The notes under the pieces: generated by a model
Seen by the model: the letters and a program-made list of their open reading frames with translations, nothing else
Told to the model about the DNA's origin: nothing
Database searches by the model: none
Source: Parafrankia irregularis
Lineage (GTDB): Bacteria > Actinomycetota > Actinomycetes > Frankiales > Frankiaceae
Direction of reading: 5' to 3'
NCBI RefSeq assembly: GCF_001536285.1
Contig: NZ_FAOZ01000034.1
Location: forward strand, 1-64,000
Length of the DNA: 64,000 nt
Shown: piece after piece, positions 37,827-45,742 of the stretch
Numbering within the stretch: the first letter of the stretch is position 1
Layout of the letters: each line of letters begins with the position of its first letter
Program-made: the position numbers and the translations under genes

Positions 37827-38551
37827 CACTGTCCCCGGGTGAGTGTCGGTCGGCGTGCTCTGAACGCCGCCGCATTCCGCGGCGACGCTGGGGCAGCCGT
37901 GCCCGGTGGGCGTTCGGCGGTACGGGTCAATGGCTGACCGGGCACGTGAATGACCCCCGAGGCAGGCTTCGGCGGCGGTCGGCGACGTGCGGGGCGGTGT
38001 GGGGGAAGTACCGCCGGTCGGCGCGGACCGTGCGTTGTCGGTTTCGAGTGCGGTGGCGCGGCGTTCCAGTTCGGTGGAGTGGCGAGTTCCGGTACTCCGG
38101 TGTGTGGGTGTGTGCTGGCTTTCTGGCCGCCGGCAGATTACCGCTCCAGCGCCTTGATCCCGGCGTATACGGCCGGCGTTTCGGTGCCGATCTGTCGACC
38201 CGTTGTCGGGGTGGATGGCAAACCCGTCCGACCGTGTGGGTGCGTCACGACAACTCGGGCAAAAGTGCCCACGGAGATCGTTGCCAGGCCGGGATGATAG
38301 TTACGGAAAGTAATCGTCGAGGTGTGATCTGGTCGGATCGCGCGCGGTGGGTGGCCGCTGGTGGTCCGACCCGGCGCCAAGGGGTGCCGGAGGTTGTGCG
38401 AACGTTGTTGCTTGAGTACCTGCTTGGAAGGGTTGATAGGGAGTGACCGACTTTCTACGCTTCGTGGCAGGTCTTTCGAAGGTGCGCGGCAGGTTGCGTC
38501 GATGGCGGTGAGGAGCGGCGATTCTCCGTGGCGGCGGTACGCGGGAACTGG
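37827..38551. other. 725-bp gap upstream of tadA
   Basis: The longest noncoding stretch in the window, between the divergent PAS gene and tadA. No protein with recognisable features was found. A 22-codon frame, GTG 38443 to TGA 38511, encodes a basic MTDFLRFVAGLSKVRGRLRR-like peptide just before tadA and is listed only as a finding. Promoters for both genes should lie here. Confidence 0.4.
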
Positions 38552-39871
38552 ATGGATGCGACCTCTCACGTGGAAGGAGAGGTCCGTGAACTGATACGTC
38601 GTCGATCACTCGACCCGGTCCGGGAACCCGCGCACATTCGCCAGCTCGTCGACGACGTTGTCGCCGACTACGAAGAGCGTGCTCTCACCAGTGACCTTCC
38701 TCCGGTGGTGGACCGGGATGCCACCGCCCGTTCGGTCTATGACGCGGTCGCCGGTTTCGGCCCGCTGCAGCGGCATCTCGACGATCCGACGGTGGAGGAG
38801 ATCTGGATCAACGAGCCCGGCCGGGTGTTTGTCGCCCGGCACGGCCGCAGCGAGCTGACCACCGTGATTCTCACCCATGACCAGGTCCAGGACCTGGTGG
38901 AACGCATGTTGAAGTCATCCGGTCGCCGGGTTGACCTGTCCACCCCGTTTGTCGATGCGATGCTTCCCGACGGATCCCGCCTGCATGTGGTCATTCCGGA
39001 CGTCACCCGGGTGCACTGGTCCGTCAACATCCGCAAGTTCGTCCTGTCCGCGTCCAGCCTGGACGAGCTCGTCGCGCTCGGGACGATCACGCCGCACGCG
39101 GCGCTGTTTCTGGAAGCGGCGGTGATCTCCGGGCTGAACGTCATCGTCGCCGGCGGCACCCAGGCCGGGAAGACGACGCTGCTCAACTGCCTGGGCTCCG
39201 CGATCCCCGCCCGCGAGCGGGTGATCAGCGTCGAGGAGGTCTTCGAGCTGCGACTGCGCGCGCCCGACTGGGTCGCCATGCAGACCCGGCAGGCGAACCT
39301 GGAGGGCACCGGTGAGATCCGACTGCGGCGGCTCATCAAGGAGGCGCTGCGGATGCGCCCCGACCGGATCCTCGTCGGCGAGGTGCGTCAGGAAGAGGCC
39401 CTCGACCTGCTCATCGCGCTCAACTCCGGGCTGCCCGGCATGTGCAGCCTGCACGCCAACTCGGCGCGCGAGGCCGTGACCAAGCTGTGCACCCTCCCGC
39501 TGCTGGCCGGGGAGAACGTCACCCACGCCTTCGTCGTGCCCACCGTCGCCTCCAGCGTCGACATCGTCGTCCACCTGGCCAAGGAGGCGGACGGACGTCG
39601 CCGGGTCACCGAGATCGTCGCGCTGCCGGGTCGGGCCGAGGGCGACATCGTCGAGGTGGCCCAGATCTTCCAGACCCACGGCTCGATGCTGCTGCGGGCC
39701 GACGGCTACCCACCCCACCCCGAGCGGTTCCTGCGCGCCGGCTACGACCTGGCCGCGCTGCTCGCCGCACCCGGACACGAGCGCGGCTACCCGCACCCGC
39801 ACCAGAACCAGCAGCAGCCGTACCAGCAGAATCCCTACCCGCACCACCCGCAGATCGCGGTCGAGCGCTGA
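38552..39871 (+). CDS. tadA: Tad pilus ATPase (TadA/CpaF)
   Basis: Predicted 439 residues, cytoplasmic secretion ATPase that powers Flp/Tad pilus assembly. An N-terminal domain (DPTVEEIWINEPGRVFVARHG), Walker A GGTQAGKTT (201-209, first residues atypical), Asp box VISVEEVFELRL, Walker B RILVGEVRQEEALD, and the His box CSLHANSAREAV. The C-terminus is rich in Gln/Pro/His. The start ATG at 38552 is chosen over the GTG at 38528 on a closer GGGAA. The stop overlaps the tadB ATG (TGATG). Confidence 0.93.
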   Translation: MDATSHVEGEVRELIRRRSLDPVREPAHIRQLVDDVVADYEERALTSDLPPVVDRDATARSVYDAVAGFGPLQRHLDDPTVEEIWINEPGRVFVARHGRSELTTVILTHDQVQDLVERMLKSSGRRVDLSTPFVDAMLPDGSRLHVVIPDVTRVHWSVNIRKFVLSASSLDELVALGTITPHAALFLEAAVISGLNVIVAGGTQAGKTTLLNCLGSAIPARERVISVEEVFELRLRAPDWVAMQTRQANLEGTGEIRLRRLIKEALRMRPDRILVGEVRQEEALDLLIALNSGLPGMCSLHANSAREAVTKLCTLPLLAGENVTHAFVVPTVASSVDIVVHLAKEADGRRRVTEIVALPGRAEGDIVEVAQIFQTHGSMLLRADGYPPHPERFLRAGYDLAALLAAPGHERGYPHPHQNQQQPYQQNPYPHHPQIAVER

Positions 39872-40731
39872 TGGGCATGTTCATCGGCCTGCTCTTCGGC
39901 CTCGGCCTGTTCCTGATCGTGATGAGCGGGCGCCCCCGCGCGAGGGCGCAACGAGCCGAGCCCACCTGGGCCCGCAACCTGCGCGAGACGCTCGTCCAGG
40001 CGGGCATCCGCGGCGTGAGCCCCCAGCAGTTCGTCCTGATCAGCGCCGCGCTGGGGCTGGTCGTCGGCCTGGTCGTGCTGGCCTTCTCCGGGACGTTCTC
40101 CCTCGCCGGCGCGTTCGGCGTGTTCGCCTCGCTGCTGCCCCGCCAGCTCGTGCTGCGCCGCCGCCGGGGCCGCATGCACGACCTGCGCGAGGTGTGGCCG
40201 GACGTCGTCGACAACCTCGCCAGCGCCGTTCGGGCCGGCCTGTCGCTGCCCGAGGCGCTCGCGGCGGTGGGTGTGCGCGGCCCGGTGGCGCTGCGCCCCG
40301 CCTTCACCCGCTTCGGCGAGGACTACCGGGCGACCGGTTCCTTCTCGACCTGCCTCGACCGGCTCGCCGACGAGCTGGCCGACCCCGTCGCGGACCGCAT
40401 CATCGAGTCGCTGCGGATGGCCCGTGAGGTCGGAGGCACCGACCTGGGCCGCCTGCTGCGCACCCTGTCGACCTTCCTGCGCGAGGACGCCCGCACCCGC
40501 GCCGAGCTGGAGACCCGCCAGACCTGGACGGTCAACGCCGCCCGGCTCGCGATGGCGGCCCCCTGGATCGTCCTGCTGCTGCTCGCCAGCCGCGGCGAGA
40601 ACGTGCGGGCCTATGACAGCCCGACCGGGGTGGCCGTGCTCGCCGGTGGCGCCGGCGTGTCCGTCCTGGCCTATCTGATCATGAAGCGGATCGGGCGGCT
40701 GCCCGAGGAGGAGCGGGTGCTGCGGCCATGA
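39871..40731 (+). CDS. tadB: Tad pilus platform protein TadB (GspF type)
   Basis: 286 residues. An N-terminal TM helix (MGMFIGLLFGLGLFLIVMSG), two TM helices at ~52-85, a cytoplasmic four-helix GspF domain (WPDVVDNLASAVRAGLSLPEAL), and C-terminal TM helices from AAPWIVLLLLASRG. An inner-membrane platform component working with TadC. Overlaps tadA by 1 bp and tadC by 4 bp (ATGA). Confidence 0.92.
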   Translation: MGMFIGLLFGLGLFLIVMSGRPRARAQRAEPTWARNLRETLVQAGIRGVSPQQFVLISAALGLVVGLVVLAFSGTFSLAGAFGVFASLLPRQLVLRRRRGRMHDLREVWPDVVDNLASAVRAGLSLPEALAAVGVRGPVALRPAFTRFGEDYRATGSFSTCLDRLADELADPVADRIIESLRMAREVGGTDLGRLLRTLSTFLREDARTRAELETRQTWTVNAARLAMAAPWIVLLLLASRGENVRAYDSPTGVAVLAGGAGVSVLAYLIMKRIGRLPEEERVLRP

Positions 40732-41837
40732 GCACTGCGGCGACAGGCGCGTTGGTGGGGCTCCTCTTCGGCGTCGGCCTGGTCATCGTGATCTTCCGAT
40801 CTCCGCCCGCCCGCAAGGTGCGCCTCGCTGACCGGATGGATCCCTACCTGCGGGACACACCGTCCCCGTCCAGGCTGCTCTCGGACGCACCCGAGCCAGG
40901 TGCGGCCGCCGGCCGCCGGGCCACCGACTCCGCCTCGACCTCCTCCGCCACCGCCTCGGGGCCGGGGTCGGGGTCGGCGTCAGCCGGGTCAGGCACGCGG
41001 TTCGCCGCGGGTTCCCGGCGCGGGGCGCACGGCCGGCGCGCGGCCGGCGCCGAGACGCGGATCCTGGTCGGGCTGGGCACGGTGGAGGCGCTGCTCCGCC
41101 CGTTCATCGCGGACGCCGCCGGGCGCCTCGACCGCTTCCTCGGCGGCCGGACCGCGCTCACCCGCCGGCTCGTCCAGGCCGGTGGCCGGACCACCATCGA
41201 GGAGTTCCGGGTCCAACAGGTGATCACCGCGGTGGTCGGTGCGCTGCTCGGGGCGTCCGTGCTGGCGCTGCGCACCCTGCTCGGCATCGGCCCGCCGGCG
41301 CTCGTCGGCGTCGCGCTCGTCGTCGCCGGAACGGCCGGCGGCATCCTGGCCCGGGACTGGTGGCTCACCCGCGCGATCCGCGAGCGCGAGGACCGAATGC
41401 TCATGGAGTTCCCCACCGTCGCCGAGCTGCTGGCGCTCGCTGTCACGGCGGGGGAGTCCGCGATCGGCGCGCTGGAAAGGGTCAGCCGCCTCACCCGCGG
41501 CGAGCTCGGCACCGAGCTGCGGCTCGCGCTGGCCGACGCCCGCGCCGGCGCCACCCTCGTCCAGGCCCTCGAAGGCATCGCCGCCCGCACCTCGCTGCCG
41601 CCACTCACCAGGTTCGTCGACGGCATGGCGGTGGCGATCGAGCGCGGCACACCGCTGGCGGACGTCCTGCGGGCACAGGCCGTGGACGTCCGTGAGGCCG
41701 GCAAGCGCCAGCTGCTGGAAGCCGGCGGGCGCAAGGAGATCGCGATGATGATTCCGGTCGTCTTCCTGATTCTCCCGACAACGGTGATCTTCGCGTTCTA
41801 CCCGGCGCTCGTCAGCTTCACGGTGATCGCGCAGTGA
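40728..41837 (+). CDS. tadC: Tad pilus platform protein TadC (GspF type)
   Basis: 369 residues. An N-terminal TM helix, a Ser/Ala/Gly-rich loop (~60-110), paired TM helices near 163-205, and a GspF domain (EFPTVAELLALAVTAGESAIGALERV; GTPLADVLRAQAVDVREAGKR), ending in two C-terminal hydrophobic stretches (MIPVVFLILPTTVIFAFYPAL). The start overlaps the tadB stop. Confidence 0.92.
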   Translation: MSTAATGALVGLLFGVGLVIVIFRSPPARKVRLADRMDPYLRDTPSPSRLLSDAPEPGAAAGRRATDSASTSSATASGPGSGSASAGSGTRFAAGSRRGAHGRRAAGAETRILVGLGTVEALLRPFIADAAGRLDRFLGGRTALTRRLVQAGGRTTIEEFRVQQVITAVVGALLGASVLALRTLLGIGPPALVGVALVVAGTAGGILARDWWLTRAIREREDRMLMEFPTVAELLALAVTAGESAIGALERVSRLTRGELGTELRLALADARAGATLVQALEGIAARTSLPPLTRFVDGMAVAIERGTPLADVLRAQAVDVREAGKRQLLEAGGRKEIAMMIPVVFLILPTTVIFAFYPALVSFTVIAQ

Positions 41838-41909
41838 CGTTTCCGGTGCCATCCGGCACCGGGCGGTGCCGAACCGATGGCACCGATTGATCGGATCCTG
41901 GGAGGGGAC

Positions 41910-42230
41910 ATGAGAAGGATCAGAGGCAACACCAGCGACGAAGCCGACCGCTCAGCCGGCAACATGGACGGCGACACGGCCTGCCGCACCGCTGGTCGTA
42001 CAGCGGGCAAGCGAGTCGGTGCCACCGTGTCGCGAGCGGCGGCTCGCTGGGCGTCGTGGCGGGCCAGGCTGGCGGCGGCCGGAGCCGACCGCGGCGACGT
42101 GCCCGGCTGGGTGATGGTCACGGTGATGACGGCCGCGCTGGTCGTCGCCATTGCCACCTTGGCGACGCCGGCACTGCAGACCCTCTTCACCTCGGCTATC
42201 GAACAGGTGACCGGCATCGGCGGGAACTGA
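41910..42230 (+). CDS. Flp pilin-like small membrane protein
   Basis: 106 residues from the ATG at 41910 (GGAGGGG ahead). A basic/Arg-rich N-terminus (1-60) is followed by RGDVPGWVMVTVMTAALVVA and a TM helix (~67-88), ending QVTGIGGN. Position directly after tadC and before the TadE genes, and a single hydrophobic helix near the C-terminus, suit a pilin or pilin-like subunit. There is no obvious Flp G/XXXXEY motif, and no prepilin peptidase is present in the window. Confidence 0.65.
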   Translation: MRRIRGNTSDEADRSAGNMDGDTACRTAGRTAGKRVGATVSRAAARWASWRARLAAAGADRGDVPGWVMVTVMTAALVVAIATLATPALQTLFTSAIEQVTGIGGN

Positions 42231-42251
42231 TCGACCGCCCTCGCACCGGCC

Positions 42252-42773
42252 GTGCCCGGGCGAATCCGGAGGTTCCTGCCTGGCGCCAGGAGCCCGCAGC
42301 CGGATGACATCCATACCGCCGGCCCCACTGACCCTGCGGGCACCACTGACCCTGCGGGCCCTGCGGGCACCACTGACCCTGCCGGCGAGACCAGGCCTGC
42401 GGACGGCGGTTCGGCGATCGTCGAGTTCGTCCTGGTCGGGACACTGCTGCTGATCCTCATCCTGGGCGTCATCCAGGTCGGGCTCGTCCTGCACGTGCGC
42501 AACACCCTCGCGGCGGACGCGGCGGAAGGCGCCCGGCACGCCGCGAACCTCGACGTGCCGGCGATCGAGGGCGGCAGCTACGCGCGGCGACTCATCGCCG
42601 AGTCGCTGCCCGGCCGCTCCGACGCCGTCTGCACCGGCCAGGAGGAGGACGGGCCGGGTGACATCCCGCTCGTCCGGGTCACCTGCACCGTGGTCGTGCC
42701 GCTGAGCCTCGTCCCGCTCGGTGACGGCGTCACCGTGACGGTGACCGGCCACGCGCTGAAGGAGACCCCTTGA
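42252..42773 (+). CDS. TadE-like pseudopilin
   Basis: 173 residues. A proline/threonine-rich lead containing repeated TTDPAG units (about 42323-42385) is followed by GGSAIVEFVLVGTLLLILILGVIQVGLVLHVRNT, the TadE signature: a small residue, E, then a hydrophobic helix. The rest is an extracytoplasmic beta-rich domain with a C..C pair. Probably a minor pilin. The start GTG at 42252; the stop overlaps the next gene's TTG start (TTGA). Confidence 0.88.
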   Translation: MPGRIRRFLPGARSPQPDDIHTAGPTDPAGTTDPAGPAGTTDPAGETRPADGGSAIVEFVLVGTLLLILILGVIQVGLVLHVRNTLAADAAEGARHAANLDVPAIEGGSYARRLIAESLPGRSDAVCTGQEEDGPGDIPLVRVTCTVVVPLSLVPLGDGVTVTVTGHALKETP

Positions 42774-43339
42774 GGCCCTCGAGCCGCAGCCGGCGCTCTG
42801 GACGAGTCCGCGGCCGCCGTGCCGGCGGACGTCCGCACCCGTCGCGGTGGCGCCTGTCGCGGCGGCGGCGGCGACCGGCCGAGGGGGACCGCGGCTCGGC
42901 GATGATCGAGTTCGTCGGGCTGTCCCTGGTGCTGCTGATTCCCTTCGTCTACCTGTTCCTGGCCGTCTTCGCCGTCCAACGCGCCGCGTTCGGGGTGACT
43001 CAGGCTGCCCGCGAGGCAGGCCGCGCCTATGCCACCGCCCCCGACGAGACGGCCGGCCTCGAACGCGCCCGACTCGCGGCCCAGCTCGCCTTCACCGACC
43101 AGGGCATCCACGCCGCGCCGGAGATCAGGTTCGCCCCGCAGGGAGCCGACTGCGGCGCGGGCAACCCGGGCGACGGCGCCGCCACCCTGGAACCGGGCGC
43201 CCGCTTTGTCATCTGCGTGCGCGCCCTCGTCCCCCTGCCCGGCGTTGGTGCCATCGCCGGCGGCCTCGCCGATGTCACCGTCAACGGCCAGTTCACCGTG
43301 GTCGTCGACGCATACCGGGCCGACCGGTCAAGCACCTGA
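42770..43339 (+). CDS. TadE/TadG-like pseudopilin
   Basis: 189 residues. An Arg-rich cytoplasmic lead (~1-40) then GDRGSAMIEFVGLSLVLLIPFVYLFLAVFAVQRAAFG, the TadE motif (E in MIEF) and TM helix; the extracytoplasmic part has a C..C pair and ends NGQFTVVVDAYRADRSST. A second minor pilin of the Tad cluster, overlapping the first by 4 bp. A degenerate copy of its 3' end lies at 44641-44687. Confidence 0.85.
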   Translation: MRPSSRSRRSGRVRGRRAGGRPHPSRWRLSRRRRRPAEGDRGSAMIEFVGLSLVLLIPFVYLFLAVFAVQRAAFGVTQAAREAGRAYATAPDETAGLERARLAAQLAFTDQGIHAAPEIRFAPQGADCGAGNPGDGAATLEPGARFVICVRALVPLPGVGAIAGGLADVTVNGQFTVVVDAYRADRSST

Positions 43340-43582
43340 CCTGCGGGTTTGTCGAGCGGATGATCCGAAGTCTCGTGGCATAGCGCTTGGAGGACCGTTA
43401 ACTGGCGGAAACCCGGTGGTACCGGTGCTCTCTGGAGTGTGCAGGGTTACGCCTGATCGTGCGGTTTCACGGCGTCCGACGGACTTTTCGCGGACTGTGA
43501 TTGTGGCTGGTTGTGTCAGCTTGCGCGGCCACCCTCGCCGGCCGAGCGTGGCAATCGCGATGTGCAACCGAGCTGCGGACAG

Positions 43583-43897
43583 TCAGGCGATCTGGCGGAG
43601 ATCGTTACCGTAGTCGAAGATGATCCGCAGGCGGGCGCCGAGTGCCCGGGCGTACCGGCTCAGCGTCGCGACCTCGTTCGCGTCGAGGTCGCCGTTCTCG
43701 ATCTGGCTCACCCGGCCCGGGGAGACGCCCATCAGCTCGGCCACCTCGCGCTGGGTCAGCCCCAGCCGCTTGCGTTCCTCGGCCAGGTGGAACGCGCTGA
43801 TCCAGGCTTCGGTGCGTCCGCGCTCGGCCGCCAGCGTCTCCTCGTCACCGTCGTGCAGTTCGGCGCGGATGTCGTCCCAGTCGTGGAACTCGGTCAT
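43583..43897 (-). CDS. XRE-family antitoxin (HigA-like)
   Basis: 104 residues from the ATG at 43897. An XRE HTH, LAEERKRLGLTQREVAELMGVSPGRVSQIEN, with N-terminal HDWDDIRAELH. It follows a toxin gene by ATGA overlap, the HigBA/RelE-type order with the toxin first. The toxin is disrupted, so this may be an orphan antitoxin that still binds the palindromic site upstream (44297-44312). The ribosome binding site GGGAG lies inside the toxin end. Confidence 0.85.
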   Translation of the reverse strand: MTEFHDWDDIRAELHDGDEETLAAERGRTEAWISAFHLAEERKRLGLTQREVAELMGVSPGRVSQIENGDLDANEVATLSRYARALGARLRIIFDYGNDLRQIA

Positions 43898-44287
43898 GAG
43901 TTCTCCCGCCGTTTCCTCTCGAAGGCCAGCCATGCACCGTAGGCAACCTCTGCCGCGGGGATCGCTGTCCGGTACCACCGCGACCAGTCGCCGGCCTTGT
44001 TGCCGACAACCAGCAGCACCGCCTGCGACCACGGGTCAAAGACGAAGATCACGCGGATCGCGACGTCACGGCCCGATCTCGGCCGCAGCTCTTTGAGGTT
44101 CTTGATTGTTGATCCTGCAGGGTGTCGACGAGGGGCCGCCCGAGCCCGGGGCCGATCTCTGCAGCATGTCGATCGCGATGTTGACCGATCGGTAGGTAGC
44201 CGGGTCCGACTGGCGGAGCACGTGCAACCACTCTCGCACCTCGGACGTGACCTTGATCCTCCATCGTTGGGGTGGCTCCGCCGACAC
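43894..44287 (-). pseudogene. RelE/HigB-type toxin broken by two frameshifts
   Basis: The frame from the ATG at 44287 gives MSAEPPQRWRIKVTSEVREW to DMLQ, typical of phage-Gp49-like HigB toxins. The expected continuation EIGPGLGRPLVDTLQ lies in a second frame, and GSTIKNLKELRPRSGRDVA through FVFDPWSQAVLLVVGNKAGDWSRWYRTAIPAAE lies in a third, ending ERKRRENS. Both shifts fit loss of one G immediately after CTGCAG (44159-44164 and 44115-44120). Everything else is intact, so the loss is recent, programmed or a sequencing error. The stop overlaps the antitoxin ATG. Confidence 0.75.
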
Positions 44288-44296
44288 GGGATCAAC

Positions 44297-44312
44297 TATA
44301 GCTTGAGCTATA
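44297..44312. promoter_or_regulatory. 16-bp palindrome upstream of the toxin-antitoxin pair
   Basis: TATAGCTTGAGCTATA is symmetric with a 2-bp centre and lies 9 bp upstream of the toxin start. XRE antitoxins repress their own promoter, so this is the best candidate operator, and its TATA ends could be part of a -10 box. The assignment is inference. Confidence 0.55.
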
Positions 44313-44876
44313 CATCAACTCCATGTCGACGGAAGGTTCCGCGGAGGGCTGCGCTGACGGTCGAGTTGACAGTCAGGTCGACGGGCGGATCGAGCAGCGG
44401 TGGGCACCAGCGGACGAATCTCTGCCGCCGATGTCGCGGACAGTCGGGTCGAGGGTCAGGTGAGGCTCGCGGGCGCGCTGCGGCGTGATACCCGTAGGTG
44501 CTGCGCGTGGCCGATCGGACGCTGATCTCGACGGGCGAGGCCGCGCCGAAAGGAGATCTTTTGTATCACGGTGAACTGGCGCGCTTTCGTTCACGGCGGA
44601 TCAGGGTCTTCGCAGGTGAGTACAGCGATAACGTGAAAAGAACGGCCAGTTCACCCGGCTCGTCGATGCCTACCGGGCTGATCGTTCGGGGTCCTGGCCA
44701 ACGGCTGCGCTGTCGTGATGACCTGTGGTGCTGTGGCACGGCGCTCCGAACAGCGATAACTGTCGAGGGCGCAACCTGGCGGAGGCAGGGTCTGGAGAAG
44801 AGCCTCGCCGGTTCGTGGGAGTCGAAACGGGCCGGGGAAGTCTCGCCCTCCGGCCGTGGTGGGCGGCCTGTGAGAC
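44313..44876. other. 564-bp gap with TadE-type remnant
   Basis: No intact gene. It includes the TadE-type 3' fragment listed separately (44641-44687). A 147-codon + strand frame (44498-44941) is open but lacks protein-like features and overlaps the tetR end. Confidence 0.5.
44641..44687 (+). pseudogene. Fragment of the TadE/TadG-like gene 3' end
   Basis: The 47 bp read NGQFTRLVDAYRADRS in frame, against NGQFTVVVDAYRADRS at the end of the gene at 42770-43339. The two stretches share 39 of 47 bases by my count, with differences mostly at third positions. No upstream homology remains. Confidence 0.55.
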
Positions 44877-45575
44877 TCAATCAGGTGAGTTGTGGATGCG
44901 TGGCGGCACAGTGCCTGGGGAAGTGCGGTTACCGGGCCTGAAGGCGCCGGCCGATGCTGCGACGGCCGCGTCGTGGGCTGCCTGGTCGGGGAGTCGCTGG
45001 CTGGCTGGTGTGCGGAGAAGGATCAGCTGGTGGTAAAGCGGGGCGGTGGCGGCTATCAGGAGCCGCTGTGGGTCGGTGTCCGCGGGGATTTCCGCGCGGG
45101 TGATGGCGTGGTCGACGACCGGCCGGCAGCGGGTGTAGCGGTCGGTCCAGAAGGCCTGCAGGGCACGGGCCGCTTCCGGTGAGCGGAAGGAAGCGGCGAT
45201 GAGAGCGGTCGTTATCGGCGGGTCCGCGGTGAGAGCGGCGTAGATCTCACGATTGATCGCGGAAAGGTCGCCTTCCAGAGTGCCTGTATCCGGTGGCTGC
45301 CAGCTGCCGGCGGTGGCGTCGGCGAGGACGTCGGCGAGCAGGCCGCCGACGTCGCGCCATCGTCGGTAGACGGTGGTGCGGTGCACACCGGACCGGTCTG
45401 CGATGGTGTCGATGGTGAGGCCGTCGTAGCCGTGTTCGACCAGGTCAGCGCGCACAGCCGCGAGAACCAGCGCCCGGATGCGGGCGCTGCGACCGCCGGG
45501 ACGCGTGCGAACGTCTGCGGGGCCAGGTGGCGGCTGAGGGCCGTCCGGTGCCGCGTCCGGGTGGGGTTGAGGCAT
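44877..45575 (-). CDS. TetR family transcriptional regulator
   Basis: 232 residues. The N-terminal TetR HTH is RADLVEHGYDGLTIDTIADR then SGVHRTTVYRRWRDVGGLLADVL. A TetR_C-like ligand domain follows (INREIYAALTADPPITTALIA, FWTDRYTRCRPVVDHAI). It is divergent from the Vgb-like gene, with a palindrome between them, so that gene may be its target. Confidence 0.9.
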   Translation of the reverse strand: MPQPHPDAAPDGPQPPPGPADVRTRPGGRSARIRALVLAAVRADLVEHGYDGLTIDTIADRSGVHRTTVYRRWRDVGGLLADVLADATAGSWQPPDTGTLEGDLSAINREIYAALTADPPITTALIAASFRSPEAARALQAFWTDRYTRCRPVVDHAITRAEIPADTDPQRLLIAATAPLYHQLILLRTPASQRLPDQAAHDAAVAASAGAFRPGNRTSPGTVPPRIHNSPD

Positions 45576-45630
45576 CGCGAAAGTCCTTTGCCTGACGGGT
45601 GCGACCGTGACACGATGCTAACGCTACATC

Positions 45631-45640
45631 TATCGCGATA
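45631..45640. promoter_or_regulatory. TATCGCGATA palindrome between tetR and the Vgb-like gene
   Basis: A perfect 10-bp palindrome 55 bp upstream of the TetR start and 102 bp upstream of the Vgb-like start. TetR proteins often bind such sites in divergent intergenic regions; the half-sites may extend into imperfect flanks. Confidence 0.4.
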
Positions 45641-45742
45641 AGGGGCTGCGATGATCCGGTCGCGTTGATCGGCGCTGGCGGCAGGTCGCCCCCTTGTCTC
45701 CGGCAGCCATGATCGTGACCGCGCTCTTCCGTCAGGAGACCC

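Noticed and set aside
44049-44295. Intact toxin in a single frame
   Set aside because: The three motifs lie in three different frames; only frameshifts reconstruct the family.
44498-44941. 147-codon open frame
   Set aside because: No motif, overlaps tetR and the TadE remnant in another frame, and base composition at codon positions does not look coding.
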